A stretch of 64,000 nucleotides of DNA from Virgibacillus sp. AGTR. Lineage in GTDB: Bacteria; Bacillota; Bacilli; Bacillales; Amphibacillaceae. Under the pieces are notes generated by a model. It had not been told where the DNA came from. It saw only the letters and a program-made list of their open reading frames with translations, and made no database searches. This document shows positions 33,638 through 42,537 of the stretch, piece after piece. The DNA lies in contig NZ_JAJERH010000007.1 in NCBI RefSeq assembly GCF_016919725.2, positions 53,610 through 117,609 of the forward strand, read 5' to 3'. A program made the position numbers and the translations under genes. The first letter of the stretch is position 1, and each line of letters starts with the position of its first letter.

Positions 33638-33691
33638 GGTAAAGCACAAGCCGAATGATTCAAATAATAATAGTTCGGCTTGTGCTTTACC
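33638..33691. terminator. 18-bp perfect hairpin downstream of the 33716 gene
   Basis: GGTAAAGCACAAGCCGAA (33638-33655) is fully complementary to 33674-33691, with an 18-base loop. It lies just after the stop of the minus-strand gene, so it is probably a terminator, though no T-run follows on that strand. Confidence 0.5.
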
Positions 33692-33715
33692 TAAAATACG
33701 TTTGTCGTAGCATCT

Positions 33716-34063
33716 CTACCACCACCAATATGGGCGGTATGGACCAAACCTCCTTATTCCATAGAATGGAAAACCAAATAGACCGAATGGCCCGAAGAAG
33801 GGAAACAATCGCTGGTCATTAGCGTCATTTCGATTTGTATCTTGATCAGGAGTAGGAATTAATAAATATAATTGATTGTCATCGAAACTGTGTAAAATAC
33901 CTATATAGGTACTTCCGTCATTTACTTCAATCTGAATATATTGATATAACTGTTGTTTACAAAAATCCTTCATATCTACCTGTTGTTTTACGTTCCAGTT
34001 GTTCTCATGCATTGGCTGATAGTCAGCGTGGCTACTTTCCATATGATAATGCGAATGGTTCAT
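33716..34063 (-). CDS. Small protein with Sm-like strand segment and Trp/Tyr/Phe/Pro tail
   Basis: 115 residues, not recognised with certainty. The start is His/Ser/Tyr-rich (MNHSHYHMESSHADYQ), the middle (YQYIQIEVNDGSTYIGILHS, FDDNQLYLLIP) looks like an Sm-type five-strand segment, and the end is Phe/Gly/Pro-rich, closing RRFGPYRPYWWW. Similar small proteins with aromatic tails occur among spore-coat-associated proteins of Bacillaceae; that link is inference. The start at 34063 is 8 bases after AAGGAGG. Confidence 0.6.
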   Translation of the reverse strand: MNHSHYHMESSHADYQPMHENNWNVKQQVDMKDFCKQQLYQYIQIEVNDGSTYIGILHSFDDNQLYLLIPTPDQDTNRNDANDQRLFPFFGPFGLFGFPFYGIRRFGPYRPYWWW

Positions 34064-34199
34064 CCCATCGACCTCCTTATGTTCACCCATATGTTATTCA
34101 TCTGTGACGAAAAATGTGCAATTGTTTACAAATGGATGTTTGTCATATTTGTTCTTTAGCAATAGAGGTGGCCAAGCAGAGAACCTGCTGTTTGTGGAA

Positions 34200-34772
34200 T
34201 CAATTGATAACAGTAGTGGGTTTCAATTGTGTTTTAATTTCACTGTTCCACAGCTTCATTTTTTCAAGAGCGTAACCATCTGATAGAATATCATTTGGCT
34301 TATTTCCTTTACCAATGACATAGTCGACAAATTCCATATCCATATATTGAAAAATATAATTGAATTGCTGAATAAGAGGTAATGCCGCCGTTTTGGGGTC
34401 TGGTTTTTCACCTGTGACAATAACATAGGCTTTTTTTCCACGGAATGCTTCCCAAAAATCAATTCGCTTATCCTTCATGTATTGACTCCAGCGATCGAAG
34501 AATATTTTCATTTGACCAGACATTCCAAACCAATATACTGGCGTAACAAAGAAGTACGTATCATACTTCAAGAATTCAAAAAAGAGCGCTTCATAATCAT
34601 CATCTACTGTTTCAAATCCATCTTTATCATGTCGTTGGTCGATGATCGGATTTAGCTGTTTATCTAGTAAGAACACACGCTTATGTTCGATGCCGTCTAA
34701 AGCTTTATCTGTAAGGTAAGCTGTATTGCCGTCTTTCCTTGAACTACCTAAAAGTGTCATGATTTTCATCAT
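34200..34772 (-). CDS. NADPH-dependent FMN reductase / flavodoxin-like protein
   Basis: 190 residues with a flavodoxin-like fold: phosphate-binding loop LLGSSRKDGNTAYL (residues about 6-19), then FFVTPVYWFGMSGQMKIFFD with the YW-x-G-MSG pattern of multimeric flavodoxin WrbA-type proteins. Probably binds FMN and reduces a quinone or other acceptor. The start at 34772 is 7 bases after AGGAG. Divergent from the LysR gene at 34886, its probable regulator. Confidence 0.85.
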   Translation of the reverse strand: MMKIMTLLGSSRKDGNTAYLTDKALDGIEHKRVFLLDKQLNPIIDQRHDKDGFETVDDDYEALFFEFLKYDTYFFVTPVYWFGMSGQMKIFFDRWSQYMKDKRIDFWEAFRGKKAYVIVTGEKPDPKTAALPLIQQFNYIFQYMDMEFVDYVIGKGNKPNDILSDGYALEKMKLWNSEIKTQLKPTTVIN

Positions 34773-34885
34773 TTTTCCTCTCCTTTGTAATGATGCTATA
34801 AATAGCATATACTAATTACATAATTCAGTAAAATAGATATATTTGAACATTTAGTTCAATAAAATTGATATAAAGGAAGAGAAGT

Positions 34886-35743
34886 ATGGAACTACGTCAG
34901 CTTATTACGTTTAAAACGATTGTCGATGTTGGTGGATTTAAGAAAGCTGCAGAGACATTAGGATATGCGCAATCATCGATTACAGCACATATAAAGGATT
35001 TGGAAAAGGAATTGGGACATCCACTATTTGATCGTATGGGAAAAAAGGTCGTTCTCACACAGGCTGGAAAAAACTTTCTACCTTACGCAACAGAGATTAT
35101 TCAACTTTACTCCAAATCCAAGGCTGCGATTCATGCTAGTAGTGAGCCAGCTGGTCCATTAACAATTGGTGCAAGTGAGTCTCTCATGATTTATTGGCTT
35201 CCAACGTTGATTATGACATTTCGAAAAAAATTTCCTAAAGTTGAATTAACGCTAAAATCACTTCAATATGACAACTTGGAAGGACAGCTGAAACGAGGAG
35301 ATATAGATGTCGCTGTTTTAGTGGAGGAGAATAATTGGTCTCATGATGAATTAATTATTCATAAAATAGCGGAGGATAAGCTATCTTTAGTACAGCCCAC
35401 AGATCATTGCTCTTCATCAACTGCTGAAACAATGCTCGTAACGGAATATGCTTGTAGTTGGCGGCCAATAATTGATCAGCATATAAAAGCGATCGGCAAC
35501 AGCTCGGTTACCAAAGTGGAGCTACCAAGTATTGAAGCAATTAAACAATGTGTACTATGCGGCCTTGGTAATACAATGCTCCCTTATTTCACTATAAAAG
35601 ATAAACTACAGGAAGGTAAACTCGTAGAAATGCCATCCTGTAGCCCATCGAATACAATTGGGATATATACAGCTATCCATAAGAATAAATGGCTATCGCC
35701 TAATCTACAAGCATTTTTGGAGTTGATTAGGGAGCAATTTTAG
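34886..35743 (+). CDS. LysR-type transcriptional regulator
   Basis: 285 residues: N-terminal helix-turn-helix (KKAAETLGYAQSSITAHIKD at about 19-38) and an effector-binding domain starting PLTIGASESLMIYWLPTL. Ribosome binding site GGAAGAGAAG precedes the ATG. Divergent from the flavodoxin-like gene with about 110 bases between the starts; the gap contains an AT-rich dyad (TTGAACATTTAGTTCAATAA), a possible binding site. Effector unknown. Confidence 0.88.
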   Translation: MELRQLITFKTIVDVGGFKKAAETLGYAQSSITAHIKDLEKELGHPLFDRMGKKVVLTQAGKNFLPYATEIIQLYSKSKAAIHASSEPAGPLTIGASESLMIYWLPTLIMTFRKKFPKVELTLKSLQYDNLEGQLKRGDIDVAVLVEENNWSHDELIIHKIAEDKLSLVQPTDHCSSSTAETMLVTEYACSWRPIIDQHIKAIGNSSVTKVELPSIEAIKQCVLCGLGNTMLPYFTIKDKLQEGKLVEMPSCSPSNTIGIYTAIHKNKWLSPNLQAFLELIREQF

Positions 35744-35756
35744 ATATTGTAGTAGT

Positions 35757-35912
35757 TTTATCCCGTACATAACTGGCAGTAAGCTCCCCACTTCAAACAA
35801 TAAAGTGAAACAAATTGGTAAGTAGCTGGCACTGACTGCCGGTAAATGTCCGATTGGTTCAAAGATCTTTTAGGTCATGCCCTTATTTCCACTGCTTGAA
35901 GTTTTACTTTAT
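35757..35912 (+). repeat. Family A repeat, full copy
   Basis: Unit from TTTATCCCGTACATAACTGG to GCTTGAAGTTTTACTTTAT, with the CAGT/ACTG arms intact and the last quarter shortened. Plus orientation. It starts 13 bases after the LysR stop. Confidence 0.85.
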
Positions 35913-36122
35913 ATAGTGGACTTTTGAACAATATACGGATCGTTAACGTCTACGTAAGTGTCCATTGTAATCATGACAACGATGACAAGCAGAATCGAAC
36001 ACGAAGTTAATTTTTTGGAAGTGTAAATCCAAGTAGATATAAAACAAGAGGACAAATGCATAGACAAATTTATAAACATTGGAATATAGTATTGTAGCGA
36101 TATTGAGAGGGAGGTGTAAGCA

Positions 36123-36422
36123 TTGAGGCAACCTAGACCAATGAAGCACCACCCAAGATTTTGTTTTCCGCGAGGGTATAGGTGGTGTGGTCCTGGCTGT
36201 AGCGGTCCTGGAGAGCCGATAAATGACGTTGATGCAGCCTGCAAAGCCCATGATGAATGCTATCAAAAATACGGAGATCCATGCAGATGTGATCGAGAAT
36301 TTATGAAGCGTCTCCAATCTAAAATAGACCCAACGACAGAGAAAGGGAGACATGCTCGCACGTTATACAAATATATGCGACTACAAACGGCATTCACTTG
36401 TGGTTTTAAAAATCGCAGATAA
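36123..36422 (+). CDS. Phospholipase A2-like protein
   Basis: 99 residues centred on a secretory-phospholipase-A2 core: the calcium loop WCGPGCSGPGEPIN (22-34) followed by the catalytic helix DAACKAHDECYQKYG with the H43-D44 pair, and extra cysteines at 40, 46, 54 and 56. This is the same core as the PLA2 domain of parvovirus VP1, and Bacillus proteins of this type are often annotated by that likeness. No signal peptide, and the protein is very basic, so export is unclear. TTG start 7 bases after GGGAGGTG. Expected activity is Ca-dependent hydrolysis of phospholipids; not proven here. Confidence 0.78.
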   Translation: MRQPRPMKHHPRFCFPRGYRWCGPGCSGPGEPINDVDAACKAHDECYQKYGDPCRCDREFMKRLQSKIDPTTEKGRHARTLYKYMRLQTAFTCGFKNRR

Positions 36423-36431
36423 GTACATGTT

Positions 36432-36461
36432 AAGCCATGAGATTCTAACTCATGGTTATTT
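36432..36461 (+). terminator. Terminator after the PLA2-like gene
   Basis: CCATGAG (36436-36442) pairs with CTCATGG, followed by TTATTTTAAT. Confidence 0.6.
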
Positions 36462-36465
36462 TAAT

Positions 36466-37029
36466 AAGTTAAGAAAGTATAAAATCAGTGCAATGACTGC
36501 GTTAAGCCAAGTAGTTATTTTGAAATGTTAGATGTATATTGGCAATGCTCCGACTAATTACTTCGCTTTCCGCGGGCACGGCCTCAACTAACTTTGCAAA
36601 GAAGAACACGTTGCAAAGTGGATTTTCAGCTCGCGCTAATCCCGCAGGAGTCTACGTAATTAGTCTCCGCTTTGAGAAGGTGCAACAATTCTTGTCATAA
36701 GTAATAGGTTGACTTTTTTTACAATGGGTAAAGTGAAAATCGCTATCCGTGAGTATAAAAGCAGCTGTGTTACTTCATGCTAGCGTTGTAGAGCCTGATA
36801 ATAGCGAAGGCTTGCCACTTCAACTCCTGTGGGAAATGTTTGACCTGAAGATCCACTTTTTTGAGCGGGTTTTGCTAAAAAAGTTAGCTGAAGGACAAAC
36901 CCCACGGAAAGGGAAGTGGGCAGCCGGAGTGGTGGTCAAGCAGTAGCTATTATTCCATAATAGCTACTAGAGGAAGCGTAAATCTGAGCATTTAGTGATA
37001 AGGACTGAGCGAATTTTGCTCAGTTTTTT
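36466..37029 (+). repeat. Family C repeat, copy 2
   Basis: About 564 bases, almost identical to 5966-6508, including a perfect GTAGCTATTA/TAATAGCTAC hairpin missing from copy 1 and the closing ACTGAGCGAATTTTGCTCAG terminator-like hairpin. A 65-codon frame inside (36749-36946) has no ribosome binding site and is broken in copy 1, so I do not call it a gene. Confidence 0.88.
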
Positions 37030-37150
37030 TTATCCCACATATATCTGTCAGTAATTGTTCGATTGGTTCAAAGGCCTTTAATCATCTCCTTGTGGTACTA
37101 ACAATCAGTGGGGAATAACAATACCCCCACTGATTGAAGTTTCACTTTAT
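37029..37150 (+). repeat. Family A repeat, internally deleted copy
   Basis: Starts TTTATCCCACATATATCTGT directly at the end of the family C repeat, lacks the first central hairpin, and ends CTGATTGAAGTTTCACTTTAT. Plus orientation. The following 337 bases hold one hairpin (CGCTGAT/ATCAGCG, 37330-37365) and AT-rich promoter-like sequence, with no gene. Confidence 0.8.
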
Positions 37151-37487
37151 TGGATATGTATGTAATGATAAATAATATTAATTACATTAGATAGGTTAGT
37201 AAATAATGAGAATCAGACGTTTACAAAATCAGGTGGGTCTGGTTATAGAAGGCGCTAAAGTAGTGATTGCAGATAATGAGAAGAGTAACACATATGAGTG
37301 CAGTTACTAGGTTAGGTGTGTACAGAAAGCGCTGATCTCATATGTTCTAAATGTGAACATCAGCGATCTCTAAAGCAGAACCCTTTTTTCAGAGAAGTTT
37401 TATTTTATAATATAAAATTATTTGTATTTAAAGTATAATTACAGTACAAAGCTTTACTTAATTGTCTAGTAAAAAGGAAGGTAATTC

Positions 37488-38654
37488 ATGACGGAAGAGA
37501 ATATAACGCGGATACATATAGGAAATAAAGAATATATCTTAATTGGAACTGCCCATGTTTCTAAGCATAGTGCTGAACAGGTAAAGAATGTGATTGAAGC
37601 AGAAAAACCAGATGCTGTCTGTGTAGAATTAGATGAGCAGCGCTTCCAATCGGTTCAAGATGGTAATAGCTGGCGGGAAATGGATATATTTAAGGTAATT
37701 AAAGAAAAGAAGGCAACCTTATTATTAATGAATCTTGCGATATCTTCTTTTCAAAAACGAATGGCGAAACAGTTTGGTATTAATCCAGGTCAAGAAATGA
37801 TTCAAGGCATTAAGTCTGCAGAGGAGAATGATGCAAAACTTGTGTTAGCAGATCGAAATATCCAGATTACCTTTTCGCGAATATGGCATAATATTGGATT
37901 AAAGGGAAAAGCAATATTATTAACGCAAGTGATAGCTAGTATCTTCAGTAGGGAGAGTATTTCCGAAGAAGAGTTAGAAAAAATGAAGACACAAGATACT
38001 ATAAATACCATTTTGCAGGAGTTTACCGATACATTTCCTAAGTTAAAAGAGCCGTTAATCGATGAAAGGGATCAATATTTAGCGCAAAAAATTAAAGATG
38101 CCCCGGGTAATAAGGTCGTTGCTGTACTCGGCGCAGCTCATGTCCCAGGAATTAAAGAAGAGATTAAGCGGGAGCACAATTTGCAAAAACTAGCAGAAAT
38201 TCCACCAAAGTCGAAGATTCCCAAGATTATTGGTTGGTCTATCCCTGTGCTTATTCTCGCTATCATTGCTTATACGTTTTTTGCGAATCCAGCAGCTGGG
38301 TGGGAACAAACGCTGAGCTGGGTGATTTGGAATGGAAGCTTGTCCGCAATTGGAGCTTTAATAGCATTTGGTCACCCGTTAACAATTCTTACTGCATTTT
38401 TGGTCGCTCCTCTTACTTCATTAAATCCATTGTTAGCAGCTGGTTGGTTTGCCGGCTTTGTTCAGGCCTATATTCGCAGGCCACATGTGCGGGATTTTGA
38501 AACACTTTCGGAGGATGTATTCACCGTTAAGGGCTTTTGGAGGAATAAAGTGACAAGAGTATTATTGATTGTGGTTCTTGCTAATTTAGGAAGCTCACTC
38601 GGGACTTTTATCGGTGGTGTAGATGTCATCCGTGTGTTTCTAGAGAACCTATAA
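37488..38654 (+). CDS. TraB/PrgY family membrane protein
   Basis: 388 residues. The N-terminal 230 form the TraB domain, with the two conserved GTAHVSKHSAEQV and LGAAHVPGI histidine motifs and VCVELDEQRFQ; they are followed by about four membrane helices and a short tail. PrgY/TraB of enterococcal plasmids block pheromone activity, possibly as proteases; the chromosomal role is unknown. AAGGAAGG precedes the ATG. 33 bases separate it from the GntR gene, so the two may be co-transcribed. Confidence 0.85.
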   Translation: MTEENITRIHIGNKEYILIGTAHVSKHSAEQVKNVIEAEKPDAVCVELDEQRFQSVQDGNSWREMDIFKVIKEKKATLLLMNLAISSFQKRMAKQFGINPGQEMIQGIKSAEENDAKLVLADRNIQITFSRIWHNIGLKGKAILLTQVIASIFSRESISEEELEKMKTQDTINTILQEFTDTFPKLKEPLIDERDQYLAQKIKDAPGNKVVAVLGAAHVPGIKEEIKREHNLQKLAEIPPKSKIPKIIGWSIPVLILAIIAYTFFANPAAGWEQTLSWVIWNGSLSAIGALIAFGHPLTILTAFLVAPLTSLNPLLAAGWFAGFVQAYIRRPHVRDFETLSEDVFTVKGFWRNKVTRVLLIVVLANLGSSLGTFIGGVDVIRVFLENL

Positions 38655-38687
38655 CAGCGTAATGCTGAAAAGGAGTTTGGGATCACA

Positions 38688-39398
38688 GTGGATAAGGAAG
38701 CACGTATTATCGATGATTTGATGGAGAAAATGATTAAAAAAGCAATGGAGCCAGGAGAAAAGCTCCCCTCAGAAAACCAGCTAGCAACTGCCTATCGTGT
38801 ACCACGAATTACTGCCAGAAAAGCTCTTATGGTACTAGAAGAACGTGGTTATATATACTCTGTGCATGGGAAAGGACGTTTTTTAAAGGAGGCACCTATT
38901 CCCATTCAGCTACATTTAACGGGGAAGGTAAGCTTTACAGATAAAATGAGGCAAGCTGGCTACAATCTAACAACAAAGAATGCGTTTTGTAAGAAAATCG
39001 ATTATGAAGAGAAAATATTCAAGATACTAAAGGCAACCAACCGAGATACCGTTTATCAAATAGGTAGACTTCGCTTGATTGATGATGAACCAATTGCCAT
39101 TCACCAATCCTTTGTAAACGAGTTGAAGTTCCCGCAAATTGCTGAAGATGGCCCTAAGATTAAGTCGATGTTTTCTTATTATCGAGAATTAGGCTATACA
39201 CAATTTACGAGTAATCAAACATTGCTTAGTATTACGTTCCCTACTTTTTCTGAGCAGCAATTATTATCTTGTAGCAGTATGGTACCACTTATTATCGTGG
39301 AAAGTGACTGCTTGGATGTAGAGACAGGGGATGTCCTCGAGTATACGAAAATACTCTACCGGAGTGATAAATTTAAATACGATATTACGATGCAATAG
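38688..39398 (+). CDS. GntR family regulator with UTRA domain (PhnF-like)
   Basis: 236 residues: a winged helix-turn-helix (EKLPSENQLATAYRVPRITARKAL at about 23-46) and a UTRA ligand domain of the HutC/PhnF group. The position 1.1 kb before the ugp-phn locus makes it a candidate regulator of phosphonate use, but UTRA proteins bind many ligands and the link is inference. GTG start 11 bases after AAAGGAG. Confidence 0.82.
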   Translation: MDKEARIIDDLMEKMIKKAMEPGEKLPSENQLATAYRVPRITARKALMVLEERGYIYSVHGKGRFLKEAPIPIQLHLTGKVSFTDKMRQAGYNLTTKNAFCKKIDYEEKIFKILKATNRDTVYQIGRLRLIDDEPIAIHQSFVNELKFPQIAEDGPKIKSMFSYYRELGYTQFTSNQTLLSITFPTFSEQQLLSCSSMVPLIIVESDCLDVETGDVLEYTKILYRSDKFKYDITMQ

Positions 39399-39458
39399 GA
39401 ACTAGTAACACTCCTTATTTATAGGATAGCCAATAAAAAACTAGATTCGTTTTACTTT

Positions 39459-39496
39459 ACCTCTTTAGATAAACCAATATCTAAAGAGGTATTTTT
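39459..39496 (+). terminator. Terminator after the GntR gene
   Basis: ACCTCTTTAGAT (39459-39470) pairs perfectly with ATCTAAAGAGGT (39479-39490) and is followed by ATTTTT. Confidence 0.85.
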
Positions 39497-39663
39497 ATCC
39501 CATCTATTACTGGCAGTAAGACCCCCACTTTCAATTACTAATGAAATGGGAGATCGCCTGCCAGTAAATGTCTGATTGGTTCAAAGCAAAGACCTCTAGG
39601 TCATACCCTTGTGGTACTAACAATCAGAGGGTAATAAACAAAACCCCTACTGATTGAAGGTTC
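39494..39663 (+). repeat. Family A repeat, full long-form copy
   Basis: From TTTATCCCATCTATTACTGG to ACTGATTGAAGGTTC, starting within the T-run of the preceding terminator. Plus orientation. Confidence 0.82.
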
Positions 39664-39710
39664 GGGATTTTTAAAATATGTCGTCTTACACATACGATAG
39701 GATGGTGAAA

Positions 39711-40109
39711 ATGGATGAAAAACAGGAAAGTAAAGGTACGCTTTCGATGAAAGAGAAAGCAGTTTCGTTTTTACGACTCGTAGCATCAGGGAAAGTCAGG
39801 AAAGCGTATAGTAGTCACGTCGGTCCAGGCTTTTGCCATCACCCCCCTTATTTTCGTGGTGATGCTCATTCACTTATGTTAGCAATGGAGGAAAATGCAG
39901 CAGAGAATCCTGACAAGCTATTTGAGGCCAAACGTATTATTGGAGATAGCGAATTCGTTGCGGTTCATTCACTTGTCAAACAAAACAAGGATGACCTTGG
40001 AGGTGTTGTTGTTCATATTTTCCGTTTCCAGGATGACAAGATTGTTGAATTGTGGGATGTGGGTCAACCCATTCCAGAGGATTCCCCTAATGAGAATGGG
40101 GTGTTTTAA
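39711..40109 (+). CDS. SnoaL-like (NTF2 fold) protein
   Basis: 132 residues: MKEKAVSFLRLVASGKVRKAY, HPPYFRGDAHSLMLAMEENA and the strand pair VVHIFRFQDDKIVELWDVGQ typical of SnoaL-like polyketide-cyclase relatives. These proteins act on varied small substrates; the function here is unknown. The start at 39711 has AGGA 7 bases upstream; in-frame starts further up are possible. Confidence 0.78.
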   Translation: MDEKQESKGTLSMKEKAVSFLRLVASGKVRKAYSSHVGPGFCHHPPYFRGDAHSLMLAMEENAAENPDKLFEAKRIIGDSEFVAVHSLVKQNKDDLGGVVVHIFRFQDDKIVELWDVGQPIPEDSPNENGVF

Positions 40110-40206
40110 ACTCCTGAAAATGTGTATACCAAACGCTCTTTTCATCAATTCGGTCTCCTATAATTCGGTAATCTTAAATAGAATTTAGCAAAGATATCTT
40201 TAAAAA

Positions 40207-40250
40207 TAAAAACCAGCTAAACCTTCTTCTGTGAAGATAGCTGTTTTTTT
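40207..40250 (+). terminator. Terminator after the SnoaL-like gene
   Basis: CAGCTA (40214-40219) and TAGCTG close a hairpin with an inner CTTCTTCTGTGAAGA loop, followed by TTTTTTT. Confidence 0.7.
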
Positions 40251-40298
40251 GATGTGTGAAATTGTATATACGAAACATGCCGGGATTAAATATTAAAA

Positions 40299-40326
40299 AT
40301 TTAAAATATTGTAAATTTAGTGTAAA
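40299..40326 (-). promoter_or_regulatory. PhoP-box-like array upstream of ugpC
   Basis: On the minus strand three hexamers recur every 11 bases: TTTACA (40326-40321), TTTACA (40315-40310) and TTAAAT (40304-40299). The Bacillus PhoP consensus is TT(A/C/T)ACA repeated with 5-base spacers. It lies 175 bases before ugpC. Confidence 0.45.
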
Positions 40327-40501
40327 TTAACAGCGATACGTCTTGTTTTTTATGTATAGCTCGTAGATAATGTGATTGTAATAAAACACCTTAACATTTA
40401 AATATAACTTATTTGAAATAAATTTACTACCTAAGGTTTTTATTTTTAAATTATATGTAATATTCAGATAATAAGTTATGGCTAATTTAGGAGGGCTCCA
40501 T

Positions 40502-41632
40502 ATGAAAATAATCTTAAAGAATATTTCCATGAAATTTGATGATGTAATTGCTGTAGACAAGCTTAATGTAACGATGGAGGAAGGTAGCCTAGTTTCTTTG
40601 CTAGGACCAAGTGGATGTGGAAAAAGTACTACCTTGTTCATGTTGGCTGGATTATACCAGCCTACTTCTGGCCAATTATTTTTTGGTGATCAGCTCGTCA
40701 ATAACATCCCACCAGAAAAAAGAGAAATTGGTATGGTTTTTCAAAATTATGCACTATACCCACATATGACGGTGCTTAAAAATATTATGTTTCCTCTAAA
40801 AATGGAAAAGGTGCCAAAGAAGATTGCTATGGAAAAAGCTCGTGATATGGCGTCGCTCGTACATATAGATCACTTATTAGATCGAAAGCCTGGCCAATTG
40901 TCAGGAGGACAGCAGCAGCGCGTTGCCATCGCTCGTGCACTTGTAAAAAAACCGAAGTTACTCTTGTTGGACGAGCCATTATCTAATTTAGATGCTCGAC
41001 TAAGGTTGGAAATGCGTGAAGAGATTAAACGTATTCAACAAGCCACAGGTATTACGACCATTTTTGTGACACATGATCAGGAAGAGGCGTTAAGCATTTC
41101 AGATAAAATTCTCTTGATGAAGAATGGCAGATTTCAACAGTTTAGTGGGCCACAAGATATTTATGATCATCCTAAAAACGAATTTGTCGCACAATTTCTC
41201 GGGAATCCACCTATTAATCTTTTACCAGCAACTCTCAGTGGAGATAGGTATACCGTTCAGCTCACGGAAACGGGAGAAGTTATTCAACTTCCATACCCAG
41301 TTTCAAAGGAAGTTAAGTGGAATGAATTATTGCTCGTTGGTATTCGACCTGAGGATTTATATATAGAAGTCGATGAAAACAAGCAGGGTATTGGAGGAAA
41401 GGTGCTTATAGTCGAACGAATTGGTAGGGATAACTTGGTAAGTTTCCTTATAGGTGAACGAAAGGTAAGAGCAATCGTTCCGCTGGATGCCTCCATTACA
41501 CAAGGACAGCGGGTTAAATTCGGATTACATCCAAATCGCTTTCATATTTTTAGAGAAACAGATGGAGAGAATCTATTAACAGGAAAATCGCTTATAACCA
41601 GCCATCAGCATAGTGAGGAGGAAGTAGTTTGA
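40502..41632 (+). CDS. ugpC: UgpC/MsmK-type ABC transporter ATPase
   Basis: 376 residues: Walker A GPSGCGKST, Q-loop, signature LSGGQQQR, Walker B LLLLDEPLSNLD and H-loop TIFVTHDQEEA, followed by the C-terminal OB-like regulatory domain of the CUT1 group (VGIRPEDL). The start at 40502 follows AGGAGG by 7 bases. First gene of a four-gene importer operon; its end overlaps the permease start by 4 bases. Substrate assigned as glycerol-3-phosphate type from the binding protein and from location beside phosphonate genes; an oligosaccharide is the alternative. Confidence 0.85.
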   Translation: MKIILKNISMKFDDVIAVDKLNVTMEEGSLVSLLGPSGCGKSTTLFMLAGLYQPTSGQLFFGDQLVNNIPPEKREIGMVFQNYALYPHMTVLKNIMFPLKMEKVPKKIAMEKARDMASLVHIDHLLDRKPGQLSGGQQQRVAIARALVKKPKLLLLDEPLSNLDARLRLEMREEIKRIQQATGITTIFVTHDQEEALSISDKILLMKNGRFQQFSGPQDIYDHPKNEFVAQFLGNPPINLLPATLSGDRYTVQLTETGEVIQLPYPVSKEVKWNELLLVGIRPEDLYIEVDENKQGIGGKVLIVERIGRDNLVSFLIGERKVRAIVPLDASITQGQRVKFGLHPNRFHIFRETDGENLLTGKSLITSHQHSEEEVV

Positions 41633-42519
41633 ATGAAAGTCCTACTATAAGAAAAACAATAAAAGCATTTTTCTATCTGCTTCCAGCATTGGCGGTGCTT
41701 ATCGTATTTAACTTATATCCGATTATAAAGTCTTTTATCATGAGCTTTTATACGGATTACGACTATTTTAAAGACGAGGTATATGCTCGTGGGTTCGACA
41801 ATTATCAGTATATCCTTCAAGATGATGAATTTTGGCGCTCTATGTATAACACGTTGATATATGTGATAGGGGTAGTACCGATTTCCATTCTATTATCATT
41901 AGGTATTGCTGTGATGCTAAACCAGAACATCCGTCTCAGAGGATTGTTCCGAACCATTTATTTTGTTCCGTTTGTTACCTCCGTTGTTGCAGTATCTATT
42001 GTTTGGCGATGGATTTTCCATACAGAATACGGCGTTTTGAATTATTTCTTAAGCTTTATTGGAATTGACGCGATTGAATGGCTAACAGATCCGCAGTGGG
42101 CAATGCCTTCATTAATTATTCTTGCAATTTGGAAGGGGCTCGGCTATAACATTATTATTTTTCTAGCAGGACTGCAAAATGTGAACAAGCAGTATTATTT
42201 AGCAGCACAGATAGATGGTGCTTCTAAATGGGAGAGATTTAAAAATATTACAGTACCACTAATCTCCCCGACGACCTTTTTTATTTCTATTATCTCGATT
42301 ATCAATGCATTCAAGGTGTTTGATGAAGTGTTTGCACTGTTTGGCGGGCAGCCAGGTCCTGCTGGTAGTGCTCAAACCATTGTGTATTACATCTTCAATA
42401 GATTTTATGGGGATTGGGACTTTGGCGTTGCTTCTGCTGCCGCGTATATGTTGTTTTTGGTAATCTTTATCTTTACCTTAATCCAGCTATATGTTGGGAA
42501 GAAAAAGGTAAATTATTAA
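41629..42519 (+). CDS. ugpA: UgpA-type ABC permease
   Basis: 296 residues, six membrane helices, with the EAA docking loop YLAAQIDGASKWERFKNITVP. A CUT1-group permease related to UgpA/MalF. The TTG start overlaps the ATPase gene. Pairs with the next permease to form the channel. Confidence 0.86.
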   Translation: MNESPTIRKTIKAFFYLLPALAVLIVFNLYPIIKSFIMSFYTDYDYFKDEVYARGFDNYQYILQDDEFWRSMYNTLIYVIGVVPISILLSLGIAVMLNQNIRLRGLFRTIYFVPFVTSVVAVSIVWRWIFHTEYGVLNYFLSFIGIDAIEWLTDPQWAMPSLIILAIWKGLGYNIIIFLAGLQNVNKQYYLAAQIDGASKWERFKNITVPLISPTTFFISIISIINAFKVFDEVFALFGGQPGPAGSAQTIVYYIFNRFYGDWDFGVASAAAYMLFLVIFIFTLIQLYVGKKKVNY

Positions 42520-42537
42520 TAGGGAGGATGCGAAGAA

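Noticed and set aside
36749..36946. 65-codon frame inside family C
   Set aside because: No ribosome binding site, broken in copy 1 at 6270-6440, and no recognisable domain; best treated as part of a non-coding repeat.
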